In this document: positions 23,590 through 34,410 of the stretch, piece by piece
Layout of the letters: the number at the start of each line of letters is the position of its first letter
Position numbering within the stretch: position 1 is the first letter of the stretch
Assembly: GCA_936440205.1 (NCBI GenBank)
Contig: OW387147.1
Coordinates: 30,219,629 to 30,283,628, forward strand
DNA length: 64,000 nucleotides
From: Lepidonotus clava
Taxonomy: Eukaryota; Annelida; Polychaeta; Phyllodocida; Polynoidae
Direction: 5' to 3'
Program-made: the position numbers and the translations under genes
Notes under the pieces: generated by a model
Database searches by the model: none
Seen by the model: the letters and a program-made list of their open reading frames with translations, nothing else
Told to the model about the DNA's origin: nothing

Positions 23590-24250
23590 GCTTTCTTCAT
23601 GTGATTAAATATTATAAGATCTGACAATTTTGCATGCCTTTAGTAGGAATAATTGACACCATAAACATATCTATATGTGGATCGTGTACAGAAGTTTGTA
23701 ATAAGTAGATTAATAGGTCAGAGCTTCATTTACGTTCCGATAAAAATATAAAGTGTGTCCGTATGACTAATAATGAGGATTCTTTTGGTAATGCGGTACA
23801 CTTTAGTACTAGTCCCGTAAGTATACTGCATTGCGTTTTGGTTTGTTTTGTCTTGCTTTTTTTATTGTTAATCACATACCCTGGATAATTTATCTATGTC
23901 TTTAATGGCTTCAAATGGTAGGAATAACAAAGGCGTATCTACTAGGGATGTGTAGAGATACTTTGAAATGATACACCTACTGCTGATACCAAAAATATTC
24001 ATGATTTGATCATTTCAATCTAGACAAAATTGCAGGTGAATTTAGTCACGTTCAAAAATTTAAACCAGATATCATGTTTTCTATCAGTGGTGGTAATTTT
24101 GCCAAAATAGTATCGACGAGAGATGTGACCTTTGGTATCTATAAGCTGATATACATTTGATAGCCATGTCAGAAAATCATTTTTTATAACTTTTGTCATG
24201 AAAGAAAACATTAGGAAAGGCAAGACTTAAGGTTGAAATCATCACGACAT

Positions 24251-24414
24251 CAACAGAAGTGCCCCCTATAATAGTGCATGCAAATCATTACTATGTGATC
24301 TATCTAAGTACTTTTTGCAATGTTAACAAACAAGTCTAACGAAATCATGAAAATCTCAAAAGAGATCTCATACTAACAGTTTGCATGGACTCTAATAGGG
24401 GACGCTCCTATTAA
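24251..24414. mobile_element. Small inverted-repeat element, copy 1
   Basis: The ends are imperfect inverted repeats around GCCCCCTATAATAGTGCATG and TAATAGGGGACGCTCCTATT. A second copy at 34082-34245 shares the ends and interior, and similarity runs on past the right end for about 80 bases in both copies. Confidence 0.6.
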
Positions 24415-25003
24415 CAACGTTCACTGTGAAACATCACGAGGAGGGACTCTTATCTCTGAGTCTCGTTAATGCCATTATGATGGTTGTGACATGGTCAGGA
24501 GTGAATATGTCAAGAATCATAATCTTAAGGTACACCCTGGTTCCAGTGTTGGCTAATGTTGGCAAATTGACGGCAAATAATAAATTTTGTCATAAGAAAA
24601 CATTCAGAAAGGCATGACTTTAGGAAAAAATCATATCAATCAGGAACAGAATATAATTTGTGGATAGAAAATACATATACCTTGGAACGATGTTCGTCAA
24701 TTCCTGCAGAACATTATAATTTATCGTCAAATATTCAAATAAATACTGAATAATAAGGCATTTTTTTGACATTTTCAGGAACACTGACTCTCCTATTATG
24801 AAATTTTGATATTTTTGGTATCAATTGAAAGCCAACGTTCTAGCTTGAATGTCAAATTCACAAAGAGGTATCATCCTGTTATGGTGAGTCACATATCAGT
24901 TCTAAATTCATCAATACAAAACATTCAAAAAAGCTTTTATACCATTCATCTTAAATATTATAACTATGTGTCTTTGAAGTGTCACATCTCTTTTGTGAAA
25001 AAG

Positions 25004-25084
25004 ACTAATGAGCCAACCCTTTCAAATTAGAGAGAATAACAATATGTGTTATTCTCTCTAATTTGAAAGGGTTGGCTCATTAGT
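25004..25084. repeat. Perfect 38-bp inverted repeat with 5-base loop
   Basis: The arms 25004-25041 and 25047-25084 are exact reverse complements, with loop ATATG. It lies about 240 bases downstream of gene A's stop codon and 120 bases past its likely poly(A) signal. The absence of any mismatch suggests a recent origin, such as template switching, or an assembly artefact. Confidence 0.9.
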
Positions 25085-25201
25085 ATTTTATATTATTTAT
25101 TATTATTTTCTCAAAATATATTATATTTTGAAGAATAATTATCATGATGACGGTGATAATCACAACACAGTAACACATGACTAAAATAATTATGATCGTA
25201 T

Positions 25202-25207
25202 TTTATT
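25202..25207 (-). terminator. Likely poly(A) signal of gene A
   Basis: AATAAA on the minus strand (GAATGAATAAAATACG), about 120 bases after the stop codon of gene A. No closer match is seen. Confidence 0.5.
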
Positions 25208-25325
25208 CATTCCAGTCCGATAAATGATTCTGTGTCAAATAGAACATCAATTATGTCATCTAATTAATGATTTTGTTCTGGTATCTAGATTGACATTTTG
25301 ATTTAATCTACCCTGCCTTACCTGC

Positions 25326-27721
25326 TTACAAACAGTTCATATTACTAACTATGCAGGGGTCAACAGTATTAATGAAATTAGGAGGATGAGAGTTCTCATT
25401 GTTTTCACTATGAACACCTTTTCCAGTATGAAGCAGGGCAGCAGCTTTAAGGAGAAGGGTGTTTTGGTTGCAGAAGTCAGCTGTAACCCCTCTCATTTGA
25501 TCTGGAGGGCAGTTTATGGTCCTCACAGTAAGTGCTGGCTTTTTCCACAGGTTCTTGCTCTCATTGTCCAAAATGCAGAGGTTGTAGGAACAGCCATTAG
25601 TATCAGCCGGGTTACAGACAATATCCCCTGGCTTGGTGCAACCTGAAAAATAAATGAAGAACATGGTATCAGATACCAATTACTATCAGCTTACATTTGA
25701 GTTTAACGTTTTTATCTAAGAATTTCAAGGGGTGGAATTAATGGAACAGATACTGGATAATCTTTGTTATTTTCACATACATCTGAATGTCAATAGTATA
25801 GAATTCTAATCCAGAAATAATTTCCTAACAGATTAACAAAATTAATATTCAGGAATTACTATCCCTTGTGGATTATTTATTAACTTGATTAATATTGACT
25901 GTAATCTAACTGTTAATAATTGCATGATGTTATTTTTCAACTCATTTCAATATCCACAGCAGTATATATGGTAGTCCACAGAAAAAATAAGTTTAAAAAA
26001 CTATGTTTCATATATTCAAAAGAGAACAAAACAATGGTCTTTATGTCAGGTGCTGCACAGCCTGTCTGTCTGCCGCTTACAATGGAAGACACAATGATAG
26101 CTGTTATTGAATGTATATAAACAGGTTTGGGACAAGACTTGAACAAGCAATGTTGGCATATCTTGCACCGATGCTAAATCTTGCATCACAGGCGTATTGT
26201 TATCTTGCATCGTTTTTTACATGAGGGTACTTTGATACAAATAACTAATGTTTTCTCTTTTGCCGAAATCTGAAAAATATATGTTGATAAAGTATGATAT
26301 GATTTGAAAAATATTTGATAATTAGACAAATTTCTACCTTGTGCATTTTTCTAGAACCTTGATTTTGTGGTTCTGACCAATAAGGTTACAGCATTTATAC
26401 CACGTGATGTAAACAAATGGAAAAAAAAAATCATCTAATCTTTGTTGCCGAATTTTAGCAAATATATTAGAATAAAGATTAATATAATATAGATAATATC
26501 TGATGTTTAGACATATTTGTACCGTACAGATTTCCTAAAATCTTTGTTTAATCATTATTTACCAATAGGGTTACAGTATTGATACCACGTGATATTAACA
26601 AATGATAGCAAGATGGCGCATTTTTTTGATGACTCATTACTCATCTAAGAGCATTTTTGACGCATTTTTGTATGTTTAAGTCATTTTATGAAATATTTTG
26701 GGGTAAATATGAAGTATAATATTTTTTTCCATAAAATTTCACGCTAATAAAAGCATTAGAAAGGTAATTAAACAAGTCTGATTGCAAATTGGCAGCGTTG
26801 TCATATCTTGCATCGTTACACTATACTGCATCAGTGCAAGAACAACGTCATGTCCCTAACCTGATAAACGTATTACATTGTCATTCAAACTTTGATTATC
26901 ATGATCAGCTGCACCCTTCAGAAGTTGACAGTTGAAGTAGTTTATGAACACATACCATTTCTATCAATAAAGGGCAGTTTGACCTGGCGTGCTTTCTGCC
27001 TGTGTCTGTCCTCCTCCCTGTCCTGGTAACTATGGGTGTGGTGTGGTTCATGACCGGGTGCATCCCTATATTTCAGCCCTAGGCCATAGCCTAAGCTTTC
27101 TTCATCATATTCATACTGCTTTCCCTCTGGTGCTATAGTTGTCGAATCCGGGCTTTTAGTAGTTTCACCTTGGCTTGTCTTCCCCAGACTGTCGATGCTT
27201 CCCACTGATTCTGGCTCAGCATTCTGCACTGAGTTTACCTCTCCGTCTTTGGTTGATGATATTTCAAATGGTTCAATTTCAGTTGCGGCAGTTTGTTGTA
27301 AAAGTGCAACTGAATAAAGTAGATATGAATGAAATGAGTAATAGATTAATTCTTCAAGCGCTTGTTTCTTTGTTGTGGCTTATACTGCATTTTAAATCAC
27401 ACACAAATTCTGAACAAAGACAGATTTCAGTTTTGTATATTAATATATGGAATGTATGAGATTATCATTATTACTTACTGAAGCAATATATTATCTCTAA
27501 ACAATGAATACCTGAAATAATATCAAGAATATTTCTAAGAATGGTGTTCACACAGAATTAAACAGGCCTTTAAACAAGAGTGAGGTGTGGTTGATATAGA
27601 CGTTTAGCCATTCAGCATTCAGCCATATCTTACTATTAATATTATTAACAAAAAGATATCAGAGGCTTTAAGAGGTTAACTTACCGAATAGTGGAAGAAA
27701 AAGAGGCGGCAACGGGTTCAT
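25326..27721 (-). CDS. Gene A: secreted eight-cysteine protein, three exons
   Basis: Predicted 235 residues. Exons are 27721-27685, 27309-26956 and 25642-25326, both introns in phase 1. Exon 1 plus the start of exon 2 encode a signal peptide (MNPLPPLFLPLFVALLQQ). Exon 2 is an acidic, Ser/Thr-rich linker ending in a charged His/Arg stretch and the conserved VKLPFIDRN. Exon 3 is the conserved domain, starting GCTKPGDIVCNP, with cysteines spaced C-x7-C-x7-C-x4-C-x21-C-x12-C-x38-C-x6-C, which would form four disulphides. N-E-S in DNESKN is a possible glycosylation site. Most divergent of three paralogues: its exon 2 lacks the long GYGRGHGYDHH-type run. I do not recognise the family; it is probably exported. 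A TATA-like word is at 27847. Confidence 0.8.
26290..26615. repeat. Two imperfect direct copies in intron 2 of gene A
   Basis: About 26290-26420 and 26480-26615 repeat the order TTTGATAATTAGACAAATTT..., GGTTACAGCATTTATACCAC and GTGATGTAAACAAATG with changes. The unit is near 190 bases. No function is seen. A word CATATCTTGCA(C/T)CG also brackets the block at 26157 and 26802. Confidence 0.5.
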
Positions 27722-27846
27722 ACTTCAGGGTATCAATTTCCCTCTCCTTTTGTCACCAGACTTCTCTTAATCCTTCGTGGAGGCCAATGTCTGCCCTGTC
27801 GTGCTTCTTTAGTGGGCCTGTTATTCATAGTTTTCCTTCTCAAACG

Positions 27847-27856
27847 TATATATATA
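27847..27856 (-). promoter_or_regulatory. Candidate TATA box of gene A
   Basis: An alternating TATATATATA stretch about 125 bases upstream of gene A's start codon. It matches the position of clearer TATA boxes in genes B and C. Confidence 0.4.
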
Positions 27857-28436
27857 GACTTGCAGAGCTTTGATCAAGCTTTGCATATTAAGTTTATATT
27901 CCATTCCTTTGGGCTATTTTCCATAACTACTAATTTCGTATCATTCAACCAGATTCGTGCTCATAGTTATGAGAAGACTATATCGTTGAGACAGTAAGCA
28001 TTGATAGAAACAGCACGTACGTATCTTTGTAACGTAGTAATTCAACTACCTGAGGAGCTTTTAAGCTGTAAAAAGACTATCAATGTCTCATTAAAATAGA
28101 GCTATCAACATACAGCATCTTTCGTTTTCATCTGAAGGAGAGATAATTGACCATTAAATGTATTGTCAGTTTTTATGAGAATGTCTCACACTTTGAGATT
28201 CTCAAGAATGAGAACAACGAAACTAATAATATTATGCCTGTTATTGTAACACTTAAGACAGTACTAAGATAATTTAGCTCGACATCTGGATATTCGTATT
28301 CATAGCGAGATTCGTAGTAAGATTTCTGAAAATAGCTTTATACTCCTAATGAATATAGTTGGTACACATTTCATGGTATTTCATAAATGTTTAATGATAA
28401 AGGTCTACCATAATTAATTCCTCATCAGCTAGGTAT

Positions 28437-28730
28437 AGCCTGGTTCACACTGTATGAACGATGCCATTAAATGTTTGCCATGTCACTAGTGAAAAGTTTT
28501 AAATTACCAAATTACCAGCAGTCAGAACACAGCCTAGTGGAACACAGCCTTTATGAAGAATCCACCAGTTACTGCCGAGAAAAGGGAATCCATAACATGC
28601 ACATGTAGTCTGGGGTCCGAGGCATGAAAATTCTGATTCTTACGGAATCATTAAATAAGCTACTTTTTGGCGTTCGGACCCCAGACTATGGCCATATTTG
28701 TAATAATTGTAAAAGGTGTGGACCCCCTTT
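28437..28730. repeat. Small fold-back sequences upstream of unit B
   Basis: 28437-28546 begins AGCCTGGTTCACAC and ends with an inverted relative (AGCCTAGTGGAACAC); a similar pair lies at 63212-63407. 28606-28688 is an 83-base fold-back with perfect ends TAGTCTGGGGTCCGA and inverse, with TA at both edges, as in mariner-type miniature elements. No gene. Confidence 0.55.
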
Positions 28731-29601
28731 CATACCAAGCTATAATTTGCCTCATCCTAAAGTAAAGTATAATCTCAATTGCCACGTTCTGTGACGTTCT
28801 GATGGCGCTCTGTGACGTAAGTAGAACGTTTTGCTACGTAATATCATTGGCTTGGTTCCCTCTGAGTAGGAAATACTGTTAATGCGGTAGTTCAGTGAGG
28901 CATGTTTAATGGGCAATTATAAGTTAATGCTTCGTTTCTAACTACATTTTTCCCACTCATCATATTCAATGACCATCTCCATCCATCATCATAGTATATT
29001 GATATTATGAAGTCATTTTGATAACGGCAATAAAAGCCAATGCTTTAGATCACAGGGTAAATTAGTGTGTCTTCCATGGTCAAATACAATCTAAAGATTT
29101 AATAGAAATTGGTAGGTTGAAATTATAAGGTCTGAGACAATAAAAGAATTAATTCGAAGGAAATGTCATTTTATTGCAGGAAATAATTCGAAGGAAATGT
29201 CATTTCATTGTAGGAAATAATTCGAAGCAAATGTCATTATCCAAGCTAATGTGGACAATCTAAATTGTAGACAAAGAAATTCGGAGTCAGAACTTGATAC
29301 AGAATGTGGAAAACCTCCACCTATAGAAATGAGGTCGATCATGAATTGTTTTACTATACATTAATGATATTCCGTGTCTGAAGTTTAGTTTTTGTCATGT
29401 CAACAATAGAGATAGAGTTAATCAAATCGAAAAACATTAAACAGTAATATCATCAAAGACCAGCAACAATAAATACGCTTTATCAAAGATAACCAAAATT
29501 AATTTAGGCACTTACAGAAATGAGGTTATCAATGACACTTTCCCACCATCATTGTTTCTCTTTATATGGTACCACCATTTAACCCAATATATGATGTTCG
29601 G

Positions 29602-29619
29602 GGGGTTCGTACGAACCCC
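29602..29619. repeat. Perfect 18-base palindrome
   Basis: GGGGTTCGTACGAACCCC, about 70-90 bases past the stop codon of gene B, in the stretch that is not shared with gene C. It could be a hairpin in the 3' UTR or an element end. Confidence 0.8.
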
Positions 29620-29688
29620 ACCTTGGAGGATTTTTTCTCTAATTGTAATGTAAAATATGAAACTGAATCCAAAGAATATGTATTTTTT

Positions 29689-32144
29689 TCAAAAAATCGG
29701 GCCTGGACAATCTGCATTAGCGACAATGCAGGGGTCCACGGACTTGATGAAGTTGGGCTGGTGGTTGTGTTTCTGCCCGTCGCTGTGATCACCTTTATTA
29801 ATCTGAAGTTGGGCAGCAGCTCTAAGCAAAACTGTGTTTTGGTTGCAGAAATCAGCTGTAACGCCTCGTCCCATAGGGCAGATTATGGGGCTTAACATAA
29901 GTGAAGGCTTTTTCCATAAGTTCTTGCTCTCATTCTCCAAAATGCAAAGATTATAAGAACATCTGTCCGTTGCAGTTGTGGCACAGACGATATCCCCTGG
30001 CTTGGTGCAACCTTAAAGATAATTGATAAAACATGGTATCAGGTACAGGGATTTTCTGGTAAACAAAGGCTTGATTGGTTGTATACCCCCACCTGGACAT
30101 GGTCAAAATAGGTTAGAATTCATTTAGTAAAGAGCATAAACATTGTTATGTGCAATCATACAATCTTTCCTATTTTCTCATGATGTGTTTGTGTTATCAT
30201 GGATTGGATATGGTCCAACTATTGGCATTTCCCCATCAGGACATTTCAAGAAATAAGGGCACTTGGCATGTCTATTGATGTTCCTATCTCAAGGGGATAT
30301 CATGCGGAATAAATCATCTCCTATAACCACCAAGACCACATGACATTGTACTGACATTTATCATAACACCGTAAGATTCATAAACAATAAAAGTTGTCCC
30401 AAGTAAAGTGAGGACCGTTTGGCCCAATTTTAACAGAAGAAATTACCTTTAGATTGAGGTTTTCTTGAATTATTTTTAGCTTGAAACAATTTCATAAACA
30501 GCAAATCTGTAAACAGTAACAATATGATACGTACCATTTCTATCGATGAAGGGCACTTTCACATGTACATCCTTCTTTTCATGGTCATGGTCCTCTCTGT
30601 GCCCATACCCGTGACCACGATGGGAGTGGTGGTCTCTGTCATCCCGATGATGGTCGTAGCCATGTCCCCGACCATAGCCCTCCCTCCTGTAGTCACCGCC
30701 ATGGAAACGGAACATCTTCCCCTCTGGAGTTCTCTGGGTCTCGGGGCTGGAGGAGTTGTCAACGTCAGGTAGGTCAGCCTTTAATGGGCTCACTTCGACC
30801 TCATTGCCCTCAGGAGCAGATGATATCTCAAATTGTTCTGTTTCAGCCGCAGATGTATGTTGCAGGAGTGAAACTGTGGACGGTAAATACTATTGATGTT
30901 AAAAGAATCACAGCCAGAGATACTGTTAACCCTTTAGCCCCCAATCCGGCCATGGCCGCCAGAGGGTGTACTCCCCAATCTGGCCGTAGCTGCCCGGAAA
31001 AATTGCCATTTTCCCATAATTTTTCCATATTTTTCCAGGTAGAACAATTTGGAGAGTATACAAGATACAAAAACGGTCAATATATCGTTTTAAAGCTAAT
31101 TCAATGCTCTATTGAATTCTACAAACAATATTCTAATAATTTTAATTGTTAAGCAATCATCAACCTTTGAACATCTTTAATTAAAGGAAAATTGAGGAAA
31201 TCTGAAGGGAAATCCATGGAAACCCCGGGGAAATCAAGCTATTTATTAAAGCAATCTGTGGGGTCTAAAGGGTTAACATTAAAGCGATTTTTCTCTCACG
31301 ATCCTCATTGAAAATTGGGAGGCAAAAGGCACATGAATTTACAAATTTCCAATTTTTGTGTATTTTCCTTCATTTATGTATTATATTACAAATGAAAAAG
31401 AGGGAAAATATTAAGATATTTGATAATAATTCATGAAAGAAGACTTAATTTGGGAATTCTCTACCTTCTGGGCTGTCAGTACAATCCTTCCTACATCATA
31501 ATGATGGAAATTCCCTTCTAAAAACAATTTAGGAATCCCAGGTAATTGAACAAATTTAGGTTAGTAAAATCAATACAACTAATTACGTATCTCTGTAGGG
31601 CTAAATACAAATATCTCATGCTACAGCTAAATTTCCTTTCTCTACAATTTTGAGGTTGGGGACTCCCGTTATTGAAAGATGGGGATTCCCAATTTGTCCT
31701 TGTTACATCACTAATTTGGGGATCTCCCTTAAAAGCAAATAGAATTGACCAAATGAAATAACACTTGAAATATTCTTAAGATATATCTTGCATTTTCAGT
31801 TCTTAATCCAAATGCTACACTCAAAGAATAACATTCGAAAATATTCATCCTGTATTTATGTACTAGGTTTCCTTTAAGGGAATCTAGAATACTTTATGGC
31901 TTTTCAACTAGCTTATATACTGTTTAAAACTGTCAACTGAGAGGGTTTCAAAATAGATCAGGTTTCAAAGTAGATCAGGTAGAAGAAATACATATAATAG
32001 CAGTTTATTTTCAGAACAGGAATCTTTCAAACTGTCCTTACTTTTCTTTCGATCGATAAGATTAACAGTTGCAATAAAATTCATTTCTAATCATATGAAA
32101 TGGTCTTACTCACCTAATAATGGAATTATAAGGGGCAGCAACAT
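29689..32144 (-). CDS. Gene B: secreted eight-cysteine, His-rich protein
   Basis: Predicted 230 residues. Exons are 32144-32114, 30873-30535 and 30011-29689, both introns in phase 1, with the same exon 1 and 2 lengths as gene C. The signal peptide starts MLLPLIIPLLVSLLQ. Exon 2 goes from an acidic, Pro/Ser-rich part (DVDNSSSPETQRTPEG, possible N-glycosylation at NSS) into a Gly/His/Asp/Arg-rich run (GYGRGHGYDHHRDDRDHH) that could bind metal ions, then VKVPFIDRN. Exon 3 has the eight-cysteine pattern, but two residues shorter between Cys5 and Cys6, and its last residues (after the eighth Cys: PGPIF) differ from A and C because the DNA there is unrelated. Otherwise close to gene C. Family not recognised. 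Confidence 0.8.
30930..31272. mobile_element. piggyBac-type small element in intron 1 of gene B
   Basis: It is flanked by TTAA (30926-30929, 31273-31276), with inverted ends CCCTTTAG(C/A)CCCC. It is absent from the matching place in gene C (near 40243), so it inserted into B after the duplication or was lost cleanly from C. Related sequence lies at 5886 and 21226. Confidence 0.8.
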
Positions 32145-32221
32145 GTCTCCTGTTTTAGATATCCCAGTCAGCTTCAAACTGTATTTTCGTATATTTTGTA
32201 GAGGTCCGGATCCTTGTATGA

Positions 32222-32230
32222 CTTTATATA
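32222..32230 (-). promoter_or_regulatory. TATA box of gene B
   Basis: The minus strand reads GTATATAAAGTC, about 80 bases upstream of the start codon. The same word is kept in gene C at the same distance. Confidence 0.6.
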
Positions 32231-33108
32231 CTTTGGTATGAGTGTCGATTTGCTGTAGCGTTTGATTGATAACTTCTTCCTTTCTGTCTCATATATATAC
32301 GGTTTTTAATCAAGATTCTGAATTCCTTCCTTCAGGCAGTTTTTTCTTGAATTGATTAGAAAAGTGTTTATGGTAATTGGTTGAGGACGCGCTTTCAGAC
32401 ATACGGAGAAAACATTTCTGGGTTTAACCTGATATAAATTTAGATAAAGGTCAAACTTTTTTTCTTTATTTGGTATATCAACTATGTCCATTATGTGTGT
32501 TCGCTATAGCAAAATGCATTTATTTAAATGTATTTGTATGTTCATTACCTCCGGTAGTTATTACCGTTAAACATATAAGATTATCTGATTCATTTCGGTG
32601 ATTCAAGGCGTGACATGACGTAAATAATTCATGAACCTGTAAACTGGAGATGAACAACCATCTACATCAAGCAACTAGATGGATTAATCCTTTTGAATTT
32701 CTTCATTTTGCCATTATAGGCGTATCCGATTATCTGACTATGTGAAACAAGATGGGATATGTTTTAAAAACTTTCTCAATGTAGTGCTTTTTATGAGAAC
32801 TGGAAAATAATAATATGGCATTTGCGTTATGTACATATTATTATTTACCAGGTCTTCCAAATACCACTATAATGTGAAAGTATATATATATATATATATC
32901 TTATATTATATATTATATAATGCAAGTGCACAGTGCAAGAATTTGGGACCGTCTATTCCCACATCCACACATCTAGCACGAGTGGCCGTAGCGTCAGCGC
33001 GAGTGGGCCCGTGGATGTGTGAATTGATATAGAATACCTACGTTAAGGCTTTTTACAACTACATAGTTTGTTTATAAACGACGGTTTTTTTGCAACATCA
33101 GTTCTTAA

Positions 33109-33812
33109 GGATAGACAACACCTCTCAGCTCGCAATTTACAGTACTTGAAATTGCGTTCTATCTGGTAGGGGTACATTTATACATTGTATATCAATAGAT
33201 GGAGCGTATTTTTCTCTATCTCTTGATATAAAGTATATAGTTCTTACTTAAGAATTAAAGAAATTATAGGTTAAAAACTGAATTTTTCACTTTTATTTTT
33301 TGAACATGGATATCTCAGCTATTGTTCAATATATTCTTACAAAATTGTGGGTGTTTGTCATAAACATCAGTATGCAGGGAAGCGTGTCTAAGATTTTTGA
33401 TTTAGGGCTTAGTTTTTATTTTAAACCAAAAAACGGGAAACTTTTTATTATTTTTTTCATCATTATTTTCTAGATTTTATAAAATGAAAACTAAGACCTG
33501 AATAAAAAATCTGAGACATGCTTCCCTCTGCATGAATGTTATCTATATGCATGGAAAATTTCAGGTGTTTGTATTGAGTAGTAAGCGAGATATCCATGTT
33601 CAAAAAATAAAAGTAAAAAATCAGTTTTTTCAATTTCCGGTAGGGGTACACACACATACATGTACTTATTATAAAATGAATTATATCATTAGATAGGTTG
33701 ATTAAACATGTATATAATGATATCAGCTCATAATTGTGTTATGTATACAGAATAATATATGCCTGTATGAAGAGAGTCCTGCAAAATCGCCGCTGAGAGG
33801 TGTTGTCTATCC
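33109..33812. mobile_element. 704-bp palindromic element flanked by TTAA
   Basis: The outer ends GGATAGACAACACCTCTCAG and inverse are exact, with TTAA on both sides (33105-33108, 33813-33816). Inner stretches also pair (for example TTTGAACATGGATATCTC with its inverse), so the whole element is one imperfect palindrome centred near 33450. No gene. The type is piggyBac-like by its target. Confidence 0.7.
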
Positions 33813-33816
33813 TTAA

Positions 33817-34410
33817 GTAACTGGTTGGTCTTTTCAAACTGTTTATAAAGAATGGTGTCAATCTATGCAACATAGAGCAGGCATAGGTGAAGTCCCTATT
33901 CCATGGGTAGACACGCTTATTGCTCAATGAGATGTAAGCAGGTGTATGGTATTTTGGATAATTATGTTTTATGATTATAGGTCTGTGGTAACTAATTACT
34001 CATCAGCTGGGGATAGACTGGTTCACACAGTTTGGATAATGCAAACCAAAATATTATAGACACACTAAGATATGACGTCATCAATAGGAGCGCCCCCTAT
34101 AATAGTGCATGCAAACCATTACCTCACGATCTTTTCAGTTTTTTTTGCAATGTCAACAAATAACAAGCAATGACATCATAAATATCTCAAAAGGAATCTC
34201 TTACTAACAGTTTGCACATAATCTAATAGGAGACGCCCCTATTGAAAATGTTCATTGTGATATGTCACGAGGCGGGACTCTTGCAGTCTTGTTAATGCCA
34301 TTACGGTAAGGATATCTAACTAATGTTGGTAAATTGTCAGCAAAATTAATAGTTATTTGGTTGGCAAAACGTACTGAGAATGTCGGCTGCCCATCCAAAT
34401 GACATCGGGT
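33817..34410. other. Intergenic, one small element
   Basis: No gene. It contains copy 2 of the inverted-repeat element described at 24251 (34082-34245). Confidence 0.5.
34082..34245. mobile_element. Small inverted-repeat element, copy 2
   Basis: The ends CAATAGGAGCGCCCCCTAT and inverse AGACGCCCCTATTG. Second copy of the family at 24251-24414, with better preserved ends. Confidence 0.6.

Larger units (their letters stand above)
20770..25200. other. Gene-free stretch with small elements
   Basis: No supported exon. It contains a TTAA element (21226-21450), a TA/GT microsatellite (23512-23589), a small inverted-repeat element (24251-24414) and a perfect 38-base hairpin (25004-25084), listed separately. 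The open frames are short and unconvincing. Confidence 0.5.
28730..32850. repeat. Duplicated unit B (matches 38030-41860)
   Basis: A ~4.1 kb unit carrying gene B with its promoter, introns and flanks aligns to unit C along nearly its whole length, introns included. Differences are a TTAA element only in B (30930-31272), a hairpin only in C (39721-39780), and unrelated sequence around the 3' end of exon 3 (29590-29700 against 38905-39085). Confidence 0.85.
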
